IMG/VR virus record: IMGVR_UViG_3300032093_001005
Span: 1 to 21,093 of that record
Length of the DNA stretch: 21,093 nt
Strand: one strand, 5' to 3'
DNA from: a virus
Shown here: piece by piece, positions 1 to 7,388 of the stretch
Position numbering within the stretch: the stretch's first letter is position 1
Layout of the letters: each line of letters begins with the position of its first letter
The notes under the pieces: model-generated
Seen by the model: only the letters and a program-made list of their open reading frames with translations
Told to the model about the DNA's origin: nothing
Database searches by the model: none
Translations under genes and position numbers: made by a program

Positions 1-154
1 CAGTTGAACTAGCAACTATTTGAGTTGTGCTTAACTCTCTACAAGCAAAGCCATTTACAGTTACTCCTTGATTTATAGAACCATTGAAATAGTATTGCTT
101 ATTTGTGTCGTACTTATATAATACTATGTTCGTTCCATTTATTACTGATGCCAT
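1..154 (-). CDS. Tail-tube-like protein, N-terminal 51 residues (partial)
   Basis: An open frame starts at an ATG at 154 and runs off the left edge, so only 51 N-terminal residues are visible. The first residues, MASVINGTNIVLYKYD, resemble the start of the major tail protein encoded at 4892-5326, which has IFNGTNLVVLVG; both then continue in a beta-strand pattern with a small polar turn. I infer a second tail-tube-fold protein in the distal tail or baseplate region. It lies 19 bases after the distal-tail protein gene and probably belongs to the same late operon. The leader is AT-rich with no Shine-Dalgarno sequence, as for the other genes here. The match covers only about 12 residues, so the family assignment is tentative; the reading frame itself is well supported. 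Confidence 0.6.
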   Translation of the reverse strand, partial: MASVINGTNIVLYKYDTNKQYYFNGSINQGVTVNGFACRELSTTQIVASST

Positions 155-173
155 TATTTATAAGTTATATATT

Positions 174-2141
174 TTATAGATTTATATTAAAGTTTAGATT
201 CCAGAAAGGACCAAGTTGACCTACATCTGTGATATAATTAGGAACTAAGACTAACAAAGAATCGTCATAATATATTTCAATTAGTTGTAATGAGTTTGTT
301 TCATCTGCATAAGGAGATAAAGTAAGCCTATTAGCAGTAAACTTTTTACCATTATAGCTTAAACTACCTGTACTAGAATCAGTAACAGTAAATACTTTAT
401 CTAAATATACATAGCCATTTGTTCCTTTTATAGCCCCTAAGTCAGCCTCAAGAGTTGATATGTTTCTTTGGTATATTTTTATATATTGAGTTGCTAAAAA
501 ACCTACTGGTAAGATATTACCTACAATCAAACCAATATCAAAGAAATTCCAATTCTTTAAGAATACACCTGAGCTGTCAAATAAAGAACCATAAGTTAAA
601 ATCTGTTGTGATGTATTAACTGGATATATTTGACCATAAGGTTGTTCAAAAACCTCAACTGTACTTTTATCAGGAGATGTGCTATTTTGTATAACAGCAT
701 ACTTAACTTCCGTTTCCCCCTGTACTAGCTTAAAGTTTCTTAATAATGTAGAACCAGAATCACATCTTACTTTTACATTTATATAACCCATTAAAAATTG
801 CTTTAATGCAAAATTTGAATAAAACGGAGGTATTTGTAAAGTAAATGTATCATAATTATTTACTTCAGTAGCAGCAGGGAAAGTAATATAAGTATTTGAT
901 GATGTCTGCCAATCTCCACTATTATCTAAGTATTTATTCCCAGCACCAGTATCTAATAAAGCAATTTGTATTTTAATGCTAGTAGTGTTTCTATGCTGAC
1001 AACTAAAAGTGATTGGCACACCTCCCATATAAGGAGTGTACAAATATTGTGTAAGTATTTGTAATATTTCTAAATCAGCAATACCATTACCAGCAGTTAA
1101 GCTATAATCATTAAATTGTTGATCTGTTGCTTCTACGACTGTTGCTGCTGCTGTGCCTGTTAAGGTAGTTCTCCATCCAGTTGCTGATATATTAGGTGCA
1201 GTACCAGATATAATCTTTAAGTCAGCATTATGTAAAAGATTAATAGGACTTCTATATTCACTTCTTACTTGTATATCAAAGAAGCCTTTTCTCAGTATTT
1301 TAGTTTGAGAGTTATTAATAAAGTGAACATTGTTACTTGTATAAGGTGCAATGTTAATAGTATTATTAAGTACACCTGATGATGCTACAGTTATTGTAGA
1401 TGCTCCAATTGCATATCTTGTAAAGTATCTTGTAGATGCAGCAGTTTCCATAGTTGCTGATATATACCAATCTCCATTAGCTTGGTACATTCTACAGTTA
1501 AACGTTTTAAGTATATTTTCTAGTATAACATAATAACTAACTCCTACAAAATCTCTTGGATATTGATATATCTGACTAAAAGGTTCATTTGCTACATTAT
1601 CAGTCCTATCAACCATGCCATCAGCATAAAACGAACAAGCTATGTTAAGATATAAGTCTGAAGGATATGCTAAATATCTTAAACCTTCAGCAATTACTTC
1701 AAGATGTTGTTTCAAATAGTTAATACTATTACTTACTACAAATTCTTGATCTTGTAAAAATGATATACCATCTATAGCAATTAGAGATGATTGTGATATA
1801 CCTGTAGAGAATCCTACTTCTGAATAGTCATTAAATAAATAACCTCTCCAGATAACTGTAGAACCTTCTTTTAATAATACATAGTATAATCTAGCGTTAG
1901 ATGATAATACGTTTGGATATTGATTGTAGTCATCTTCAGTTTCAAGTATAAATGAGAATTGCAACTGAGTTGATATGATAGCAGGATATGGATATTCGTT
2001 TGATGAATTAGGTTGTAAACTTATAGATGTAGGTATGTATGTTTTTACACTACCTGTATAATCCTCTTGATATATTTCAATAACTTGAGAATTACCATTT
2101 TTAAGTATCTGACTTAATGTATATCTTAATCCGTATGCCAT
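174..2141 (-). CDS. Distal tail / baseplate hub-like protein
   Basis: A 655-residue protein encoded directly after the tape measure gene, the usual place for distal tail, hub or tail-associated receptor-binding proteins. Residues 1-240 look like a hub/Dit-type beta domain: residues 97-102 (IWRGYL) are followed by an acidic strand and AIDGISFLQD, and near 205-228 there is a segment of the kind ILENIL..F.CR.YQ..GDWYI seen in baseplate hub proteins. From residue 301 (NLLHNADLKI) to about 480 the pattern, including ISATGW, resembles the jelly-roll carbohydrate-binding modules of tail proteins, so host-surface glycan binding is plausible. The C-terminal part (480-655) is beta-rich without a recognised motif. 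Its ATG overlaps the tape measure stop by one base (TAATG at 2141). Placement in the tail tip is secure from context; the exact role is inferred. Confidence 0.7.
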   Translation of the reverse strand: MAYGLRYTLSQILKNGNSQVIEIYQEDYTGSVKTYIPTSISLQPNSSNEYPYPAIISTQLQFSFILETEDDYNQYPNVLSSNARLYYVLLKEGSTVIWRGYLFNDYSEVGFSTGISQSSLIAIDGISFLQDQEFVVSNSINYLKQHLEVIAEGLRYLAYPSDLYLNIACSFYADGMVDRTDNVANEPFSQIYQYPRDFVGVSYYVILENILKTFNCRMYQANGDWYISATMETAASTRYFTRYAIGASTITVASSGVLNNTINIAPYTSNNVHFINNSQTKILRKGFFDIQVRSEYRSPINLLHNADLKIISGTAPNISATGWRTTLTGTAAATVVEATDQQFNDYSLTAGNGIADLEILQILTQYLYTPYMGGVPITFSCQHRNTTSIKIQIALLDTGAGNKYLDNSGDWQTSSNTYITFPAATEVNNYDTFTLQIPPFYSNFALKQFLMGYINVKVRCDSGSTLLRNFKLVQGETEVKYAVIQNSTSPDKSTVEVFEQPYGQIYPVNTSQQILTYGSLFDSSGVFLKNWNFFDIGLIVGNILPVGFLATQYIKIYQRNISTLEADLGAIKGTNGYVYLDKVFTVTDSSTGSLSYNGKKFTANRLTLSPYADETNSLQLIEIYYDDSLLVLVPNYITDVGQLGPFWNLNFNINL

Positions 2142-4183
2142 TATGCTAAGCTAATATTTTGTCCTTTAAGATTAGATGCCTTTTGTGCTCTGTTTGTAGC
2201 CAATAATAAATCTTGTCCTCTAAGTACAAATGTACCACCTCCTCCTCCACCAATCATTGATTTTAATTTATCTAAAGGTGCAATAACCTCAGGATTGTTT
2301 TGAGCACCTGGATATTCCCCTACAAGACCCATAGTCGGTCCTGATACTATACCACCATTAGCAAATGCTGTAGCTTTTTTATCGCTTAATTTATTCTTTA
2401 AAGCAGATCCTGCTGCAACTGCTGCAATGCCTGCAACAAGTGCTGCTGGCCATGTACCAGGATTCTTAAATAACTCAGCAACTGCACCATTAGTTACAGC
2501 ATAAGCAATCAGTGCTTTACCTATTGATGATAAAGCATCTGCTAATATTGTACCTAATTTTGTAAAATCAAACTCCTTACCTGACATTAATTCTCCTAAT
2601 TGTTCTCCAAATGCTGTCAGCATATCAATATTTAATTGATTGAATGTGCTTTGTAGTGTTTGACCTAACTGCTCTAATGGATCAACTAAGCCACCCATTC
2701 CAGCTTCTAAATTCTTAATAGCATTAGTATATTCAACAGTAGATACATTAGTGGCATCTAAGGCAGCTTTTTTCTCTTTGAGCTTATCTATAGCTAGTTG
2801 ATAAGCTTCTTTTTGTGCATTATAATTACCTCTTGTAGCCTTTAATGTTTGCTGTAATTCGGTATTAACATTTTTAATATTCTCATTGTTTAAATCAGAA
2901 TTTATCTTTTTAATGCCATTAGCTATATCTTCTCTATTCTTTAATATTACTTTAGCTATATCAGCTTCTATCTTTTCATAATCCTTAGTATTTTTTTCTG
3001 CAATAGCCATTAAAGCTCTACCTTCTTCTTGAATATTTATCTTTTTTTGAAGAGCAAAGTTTTTTCTAATTATTTCAATTTGTGCAGCAGTCTTTCCTTC
3101 TATCTCAGCCCTCTTAACAGCTAGTCTTTCTTCTTCTGCTATGATTTCAGCACCATATTTATAAAATAAATATAAATCGTCTTTATAATATTTTTGTTGC
3201 TGCTTAAGTAATTCTAAGTTATTTGTATCTATTTCAACCTTAGGTGGCTTAACTGTATTTACCTTTTCAAAAGGATTAATACCTTGTTTTTTATTAACCT
3301 GATCTAAAGTGCCCTCTAATGACCTTATCATTGTTTCTGCTTGACTTATTTCTAATGCCATAGCAGGTAAATCATCATATCCAAATAAAGTTTTTAATAA
3401 TCCAGGACTTCTTTTTTGTATTCCTTTAGCTAATTCATATTTTTGCTTTTGCTCTAATACTTTATTTTGTAATTCTGATAAGTTTTTAGAGGTAACTTCT
3501 TGTAAGTTTTGTTTTCTTAATGCCTCTGTATATAATTTTACAGGTATGATAGCTTCTTCAATAGTACTTATTTTGTCAGCTTCTTCCTTGTTTACACCAG
3601 ATAAAACCTTTTTTATTTCCTTTAAAGCGTTTAATCTTACTGTTTCAGAATTACTATAATTTAAACCTACTCTAATTAAACTTTCTAGGTTATTCTCTTC
3701 AGCAGTTGTTGAATTTACAGCCTTTCTTAACTCGTCATTAGCATTTTTAAGACTTGTAGTAAAATCATCTGTAGATTTTTTAGCTCCAAATATTCCCATA
3801 TCGTAAGCTGTAACTGCTGCCGTTAAAGCAGAAAATGCAACCATAGCAGGACCAGCAATACCAGCAATACTACCAGCTAATGCAGGTAAGTTATTTTGAA
3901 TACCCCTAAATCCAAAAGGTAAATCCTGTATTACTAAGGCTAGATTATTCCATTGTATATTAGATTGCCTTACAGAATTTCCTGTTTTTGTTGCTGCTCT
4001 TCCTGCATTTCCTAAAGCTCTTTCTGCACCATTAATTGATGCTTCAGCCTTATTCATCTCATCGGCAAACATTTTTACATCTTTACCTAGAACTCTACTT
4101 AATGCATCAGACATAGCCTTAGCATTCTTATTAAACTCAGTAAGGTCTAGGTTAATATTGACTTTTATATTCTGATCAGCCAT
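2141..4183 (-). CDS. Tail tape measure protein
   Basis: A 680-residue protein that sets tail length and is expelled through the tail during DNA delivery. Visible features are an N-terminal polar helical region, a hydrophobic segment at about residues 99-131, a long Lys/Glu-rich coiled-coil-like region from about 140 to 500, and a second hydrophobic Ala/Gly-rich stretch at about 551-595. Near the C-terminus comes FANGGIVSGP (607-616), followed by VGEYPGAQNNPEVIAPLDKL, a block very common at the C-terminus of phage tape measures. At about 1.5 angstrom per residue (a known rule of thumb) the tail would be near 100 nm. The gene overlaps the upstream chaperone frame by 8 bases and the downstream gene by one. 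The identification is strong. Confidence 0.92.
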   Translation of the reverse strand: MADQNIKVNINLDLTEFNKNAKAMSDALSRVLGKDVKMFADEMNKAEASINGAERALGNAGRAATKTGNSVRQSNIQWNNLALVIQDLPFGFRGIQNNLPALAGSIAGIAGPAMVAFSALTAAVTAYDMGIFGAKKSTDDFTTSLKNANDELRKAVNSTTAEENNLESLIRVGLNYSNSETVRLNALKEIKKVLSGVNKEEADKISTIEEAIIPVKLYTEALRKQNLQEVTSKNLSELQNKVLEQKQKYELAKGIQKRSPGLLKTLFGYDDLPAMALEISQAETMIRSLEGTLDQVNKKQGINPFEKVNTVKPPKVEIDTNNLELLKQQQKYYKDDLYLFYKYGAEIIAEEERLAVKRAEIEGKTAAQIEIIRKNFALQKKINIQEEGRALMAIAEKNTKDYEKIEADIAKVILKNREDIANGIKKINSDLNNENIKNVNTELQQTLKATRGNYNAQKEAYQLAIDKLKEKKAALDATNVSTVEYTNAIKNLEAGMGGLVDPLEQLGQTLQSTFNQLNIDMLTAFGEQLGELMSGKEFDFTKLGTILADALSSIGKALIAYAVTNGAVAELFKNPGTWPAALVAGIAAVAAGSALKNKLSDKKATAFANGGIVSGPTMGLVGEYPGAQNNPEVIAPLDKLKSMIGGGGGGTFVLRGQDLLLATNRAQKASNLKGQNISLA

Positions 4184-4472
4184 TTTGCTTTATTGGTTTT
4201 GCGTTTTCGTATTTTTTAAGCACTTCACTCAACTCATCGTTGGTCATTACTCTTTGCTTCACAAAGTTACGATTATCACAATCAAGTGATAAAAGTTCAT
4301 TGGGATTTACTTTTTTACCTTTAGGCAATTGAATATTAATTAAAAGAGTGGTCTGCCATCTTATCTTTACCCATTCTTGCTCTTCTTTATGTCGATAACC
4401 ATACCATACAAAATCTAGCTCTGCCATCGTCATATCCCAAAACAAATGGGGAAGCACTTGGCACTCCCCCAT
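4176..4472 (-). CDS. Tail assembly chaperone, C-terminal (gpGT-like) frame reached by -1 frameshift
   Basis: This frame is probably not an independent gene. It is open upstream of the ATG at 4472 as far as the A-run at 4503-4511, where the preceding chaperone gene ends. A -1 slip there joins residue 122 of the upstream protein to 109 residues encoded from 4505 to 4179, giving a fusion of about 231 residues. The downstream portion begins LEWIDIERYTMGECQ and contains DMTMAELDFVWYGYR, matching the helical T domain that follows the G domain in phage lambda gpG/gpGT-type pairs. Such proteins bind the tape measure and recruit tail tube subunits. The gene sits immediately before the tape measure, overlapping it by 8 bases, exactly as expected. 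Initiation at the internal ATG is possible but unlikely to be its main use. Confidence 0.8.
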   Translation of the reverse strand: MGECQVLPHLFWDMTMAELDFVWYGYRHKEEQEWVKIRWQTTLLINIQLPKGKKVNPNELLSLDCDNRNFVKQRVMTNDELSEVLKKYENAKPIKQNG

Positions 4473-4498
4473 TGTATATCTTTCAATATCAATCCACT

Positions 4499-4870
4499 CT
4501 AATTTTTTTTTACCACATCTTTATTTGCTTTCTTAGTAGTAGTTTCTTCTAGTCCACTATTTAAGCTTTCGGTTAATGCAGCCATTACTTCTTGGAACTT
4601 TTTGCCACCTATGCCACCCATGTCGTCAATCCAGTCACATACTTCTAAGTCTGTGAACTTTGGAGTAATACCTTCTTTGTGTAAAGGGTATTCGGCAGCA
4701 GCTATAAATAAATTGCTTATAGCATCAAGTGATTCAGATCCGCTTAAAGCATCACCAATATCTGATGGACCAATGCATTGAAGTTGACAGAATCTTTTTA
4801 AAGACCATGTACAAAACCTCATAGGTATTTTAGACCCATCGCTAAGGGTTAGTTCGTAATGTCCTCTCAT
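4499..4870 (-). CDS. Tail assembly chaperone (gpG-like)
   Basis: A 123-residue protein between the major tail protein and the tape measure, the conserved place for the shorter tail assembly chaperone. It begins with a beta-hairpin (MRGHYELTLSDGSKIPMRF) followed by helices rich in Leu and Asp, and ends in a Lys-rich tail, DVVKKN, encoded by the A-run. The last codons read GTA AAA AAA AAT TAG, so the ribosome crosses a slippery A_AAA_AAA heptamer just before the stop; slipping gives the longer gpGT-like product. By analogy with lambda, the short form should be made in excess over the fusion. Neither form is normally retained in the virion. The role is assigned from position, size and the frameshift; primary-sequence similarity in this family is low. 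Confidence 0.82.
   Translation of the reverse strand: MRGHYELTLSDGSKIPMRFCTWSLKRFCQLQCIGPSDIGDALSGSESLDAISNLFIAAAEYPLHKEGITPKFTDLEVCDWIDDMGGIGGKKFQEVMAALTESLNSGLEETTTKKANKDVVKKN
4503..4511 (-). promoter_or_regulatory. Programmed -1 ribosomal frameshift site (A9 run, A_AAA_AAA heptamer)
   Basis: Nine consecutive A residues on the coding strand give the canonical heptamer A_AAA_AAA in the zero frame at 4511-4505. After a -1 slip, decoding continues as AAA TTA GAG TGG and remains open for 109 codons. A GC-rich imperfect hairpin (GGGGAGTGC CAA GTGCTTCCCC) begins about 33 bases downstream; that is farther than usual stimulators, so its part is uncertain. Confidence 0.8.
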
Positions 4871-4891
4871 ATTTTGGTGTTTTTGGTGTTA

Positions 4892-5326
4892 TTATGCGTT
4901 AGTAGCCTGAGTCAATACTCCTTGTCCTGTAAAAGAAGCAGAGTAAGTAACTGGAGATTCCATATCAGCAGTGATGTCTAAGCTTTCTACAAATGCAGAA
5001 CCAGACCAGATTAAATCACCTACTATTGGAGTACTACCATTAACTGTAGTAAACTTAACTGTAACTACACCTCTTCCGTTTAGAGCAGAGAAAATATCTC
5101 CTACTACATAGTTTGTACCTGTTGGTTCAACTGTAGTAAGACCATCTGTAGTTAAAGACCAAGAACGCAAACCTGCGATTTGATCAGCCCATCCACCGCT
5201 TGATTTAGTTGTTGCATCTGGTAAGTCAGCACTTACTGATAAAGAGCAAGATGTAGAGTGAGCTACAACTTCAGTTCCTACTAGAACTACTAGGTTTGTA
5301 CCATTAAAAATTCCTGTTGTTGGCAT
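4892..5326 (-). CDS. Major tail protein (tail tube), TP901-1-like
   Basis: A 144-residue protein predicted to form the stacked rings of the tail tube. The pattern is typical of TP901-1-type major tail proteins: an N-terminal strand IFNGTNLVVLVG, then a polar segment CSLSVSADLPDATTK with the acidic and Thr-rich character of the family, SSGGWADQIAGLRSWSLTTDGL (the block GGW..QI.G.RSWS is characteristic), and a C-terminal half with SLDITADMESPVTYSASFTG. It lies between the tail terminator gene and the chaperone genes. A stretch of two ACACCAAAA repeats follows it before the chaperone start. The identification is confident from both motif and position. Confidence 0.9.
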   Translation of the reverse strand: MPTTGIFNGTNLVVLVGTEVVAHSTSCSLSVSADLPDATTKSSGGWADQIAGLRSWSLTTDGLTTVEPTGTNYVVGDIFSALNGRGVVTVKFTTVNGSTPIVGDLIWSGSAFVESLDITADMESPVTYSASFTGQGVLTQATNA

Positions 5327-5345
5327 TTTATTTTATTTTAATTTT

Positions 5346-5774
5346 TTATAATATTTGAGTTACAAAATGATTCATTGTGATTACTCTTCTAAAGATATAA
5401 GCTTCGTCTATATAATCAAATGTAGCAAAGTTTGTACCCATGACACGAGTAACTATTTTAAAGTCAGGAGAAGCACTTGGGTAATCAGGTACATTAACGC
5501 CTATGATCCCTAACAATTCGTTAGCCCACTGGTCTACCGATTTCTGCCCTACTTCACCTGACTTATTGGTTTTATAAACAATATCAAACTGTATAGTGAC
5601 ATCAAAGTTATAACTCTGTTTGTCGCTATTTTCAACTGATGTTTGACTGCTTATAATTAGAAAGGGAGGGTTAACTGTATCAGGTGCAATAGTATCATAA
5701 ACACCCAAAGAAAAACTTTGTGATGCTAACTTATCTACATAAGCCTTTCTTATAGCTAAACCGCAATCTTTCAT
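5346..5774 (-). CDS. Tail terminator / tail completion protein (DUF3168-like)
   Basis: A 142-residue protein, placed directly before the major tail protein gene, where the tail terminator (lambda gpU or SPP1 gp17-like) lies. It has an N-terminal helix followed by an alternating beta pattern, including PPFLIISSQTS and VTIQFDIVYKT, then a helix with QWANELLGIIG and a final strand pair RRVITMNHFV. This order matches the small alpha/beta fold that caps the tail tube and joins it to the head completion proteins. Its ATG shares one base with the stop codon of the small upstream gene (TAATG at 5774). The assignment rests on size, predicted fold pattern and position rather than on a catalytic motif. 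Confidence 0.75.
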   Translation of the reverse strand: MKDCGLAIRKAYVDKLASQSFSLGVYDTIAPDTVNPPFLIISSQTSVENSDKQSYNFDVTIQFDIVYKTNKSGEVGQKSVDQWANELLGIIGVNVPDYPSASPDFKIVTRVMGTNFATFDYIDEAYIFRRVITMNHFVTQIL

Positions 5775-5926
5775 TAAGCTTCTGTTTCCTCTTTTACTTC
5801 CTCAGGATTTTGCTCTTGAGCAAGTTTTGATAAGAACTGGGTTAAAGGTAAACCATATTTAGTTGGCATTTCTTGAATAAACGCATCTAATTGTTTTACC
5901 TGCTCTTCGTTTAATGTAATTGTCAT
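5774..5926 (-). CDS. Small hypothetical protein in the head-tail cluster (50 aa)
   Basis: A 50-residue frame starting at ATG 5926 (MTITLNEEQVKQLDAFIQEM) and ending in a TAA that overlaps the next start by one base (TAATG). It is helical and strongly acidic at the C-terminus (PEEVKEETEA), with no known domain recognised. The tight coupling to the tail terminator gene and filling of an otherwise empty 186-base interval argue that it is translated. A match to the Bacteroidota -7 element (TAAATTTG) lies just upstream, but no -33 element is visible. Function unknown; a minor assembly factor is possible but not shown. Confidence 0.65.
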   Translation of the reverse strand: MTITLNEEQVKQLDAFIQEMPTKYGLPLTQFLSKLAQEQNPEEVKEETEA

Positions 5927-5960
5927 GGTATTGATTTTGTACAAATTTAACGAAATATAT

Positions 5961-6428
5961 TTATATCTTTATCTTCTTTATTCTATCTAGCATTTTGACT
6001 AATAATTCATCAGTAGAGTTAAATAAAAAAGGGTCAGAATTCCTTAGTTGCTTCCTTTTGCCTCTTCCTATAAAAGATTCCGCATAATTAGATATACCTG
6101 GATTACTTAGTATTTTATAAGCTGTATTGGGGTTTTGACCTGTGCCAAATTCTACATAAGGTGCATAATTGATTAAATGACCTTTACTATTGCTTACATT
6201 AGATAAACCAGCTTTAATCACAGAAGATCCATTAGAAAGCTTAGTTGCTCTTATTGAGCTTCTTAAAGCACTTGTATCAACTGCAACCCTGCTTTTAGCT
6301 TTATTCTCAATTTCTACTGCTGTTTCATAAATTATAGTAGATGCCTCTTTAAATAGAATCTGAGGAGCTTCATCTAGCTTTTTTTTTACATATTCAAAAC
6401 CTTGAACATTTATTTTAAATTTCCCCAT
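5961..6428 (-). CDS. HK97 gp10-like head-tail / tail component
   Basis: A 155-residue protein with the recognisable HK97-gp10-like pattern: an N-terminal helix region (EYVKKKLDEAPQILFKEAS), VDTSALRSSI in the middle, and the diagnostic YAPYVEFGTG near residues 88-97. Proteins of this family sit at the head-tail junction or on the tail end of siphoviruses, after the head closure protein, as here. Lys/Arg-rich stretches at GKRKQLRNSD and the C-terminal KKIKI are unremarkable for the family. The ATG overlaps the preceding stop by one base (TAATG at 6428). The family assignment is strong; the exact location in the virion is inferred from homologues. Confidence 0.88.
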   Translation of the reverse strand: MGKFKINVQGFEYVKKKLDEAPQILFKEASTIIYETAVEIENKAKSRVAVDTSALRSSIRATKLSNGSSVIKAGLSNVSNSKGHLINYAPYVEFGTGQNPNTAYKILSNPGISNYAESFIGRGKRKQLRNSDPFLFNSTDELLVKMLDRIKKIKI

Positions 6429-6748
6429 TATTTAAGAGTTGAACATCCTATAAGGAAATACCTATTATTATCACCTTCATCAATAACTGAATTAATGTTA
6501 TAAAGGTTTGATTGATAAGATATTACAAGTTTATTTGTAAATATCTTTGAAGTAGTATATCTAATTCTAAAAGTAATATCATCGCTTATATTATCTTTTC
6601 CTGCTATATCTGACCTGTCATTTGTATTCCTAGACATCTGAGCCCAACAAGTGTAATAGTCTACCAAAGTAGTTACTACACCACCAGCTCCATCAGAAGC
6701 ATTAGATTGACTTTGGAAAGTAATTCTATTGTGTAGTTTACCTATCAT
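6428..6748 (-). CDS. Head closure protein (head-tail joining, SPP1 gp16-like)
   Basis: A 106-residue protein typical of phage head closure proteins: start MIGKLHNRITFQSQS, then DGAGGVVTTLVDYYTCWAQM, then a strand TFRIRYT and a C-terminal NLYNINSVIDEGDNNRYFLIGC. The sequence of elements (RITFQ, DGAGG, WA.M, TFRIRYT, Y.I..V.D...N) is characteristic of the head-tail joining family that seals the portal after packaging. The gene is coupled on both sides by one-base TAATG overlaps and lies between the connector and the gp10-like gene, the conserved order. Identification is confident. Confidence 0.88.
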   Translation of the reverse strand: MIGKLHNRITFQSQSNASDGAGGVVTTLVDYYTCWAQMSRNTNDRSDIAGKDNISDDITFRIRYTTSKIFTNKLVISYQSNLYNINSVIDEGDNNRYFLIGCSTLK

Positions 6749-7293
6749 TATAAAATAACGTTTATGCGTTTAAATGGCTTCATTAGCTCGTATGCGGTCA
6801 GCAAATTAGCTGATGGCTTAGTAGCCTCAACCGATGACTCTCTGTACTCGTATAGGTCTGAAACCATCTTTAAAAGGGCAGTCTTCATTGTTGTAGGAGT
6901 AGTAGCATAACCACAAGTGTAAGTAAACCTAAACTCGTTATTATAGATGCTAGTCATGTATACCTTTTTGGTAGTTTCGCCAAGAACTTGATATTCACCA
7001 ACTGCCATTGAAACCCATGCAGTATAATCCCAATATTCTACTAATGATATATTATTTGTAGGAACATAAGGTAATTCTATAAAGTCATCTACATAAGCTA
7101 CAACTCTTAAAGTTCTAGGAGTCATTGCAACTCCTGCATATTGCTCAAGTCTTGTTTGAGCTGTATTGATTAAAGATGTAATCAAAGTATCATCTTCGCT
7201 GTAATCTACTCTAAGGTAATTCTTAGCTTCCGCTAAAGTAACCACTGTGGCTGAAGGTGCTACTGTGGTTGTAATATCTCTTACTATTTGCAT
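6748..7293 (-). CDS. Head-tail connector protein (HK97 gp6-like)
   Basis: A 181-residue protein that should form the adaptor ring under the portal. The N-terminal block VTLAEAKNYLRVDYSEDDTL followed by ITSLINTAQTRLEQYAG is the signature of the gp6-like connector family (helix, D-E-D-T turn, long helix). The middle contains the strands IELPYVPTNNISLVEYW, and the C-terminal part has FTYTCGYATTPTTMKTALLKMVSDLYEYRE, the second conserved helix. It is the first gene after the intrinsic terminator that follows the capsid gene, and a promoter-like element lies 17-49 bases upstream. Family membership is confident. Confidence 0.9.
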   Translation of the reverse strand: MQIVRDITTTVAPSATVVTLAEAKNYLRVDYSEDDTLITSLINTAQTRLEQYAGVAMTPRTLRVVAYVDDFIELPYVPTNNISLVEYWDYTAWVSMAVGEYQVLGETTKKVYMTSIYNNEFRFTYTCGYATTPTTMKTALLKMVSDLYEYRESSVEATKPSANLLTAYELMKPFKRINVIL

Positions 7294-7309
7294 TATGCCA
7301 TTGTTTTTA

Positions 7310-7342
7310 CAAAAATAACTAAAATATAGCGGACATAAAAAA
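7310..7342 (-). promoter_or_regulatory. Candidate promoter for the head-tail and tail genes
   Basis: On the minus strand a T-run (7342-7337) is followed after 19 bases by TATTTTTG (7317-7310), an exact fit to the Bacteroidota -7 consensus TAnnTTTG with a T-rich -33 region. The T-run is also the U-tract of the terminator just upstream. Transcription would begin about 10 bases before the connector ATG. Sequence-based prediction only. Confidence 0.4.
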
Positions 7343-7365
7343 GGAGGCAGTTTGCGGCTGCCCCC
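7337..7365 (-). terminator. Intrinsic terminator after the major capsid gene
   Basis: On the minus strand GGGGGCAG (7365-7358) pairs with CTGCCTCC (7350-7343) around a 7-base loop, with one G-T wobble, and is followed by six T (7342-7337). It lies 24 bases after the capsid stop codon. It probably lowers transcription between the abundant capsid message and the less needed connector genes. Confidence 0.85.
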
Positions 7366-7388
7366 TTGTATTTTAGATTAATCTAGGA

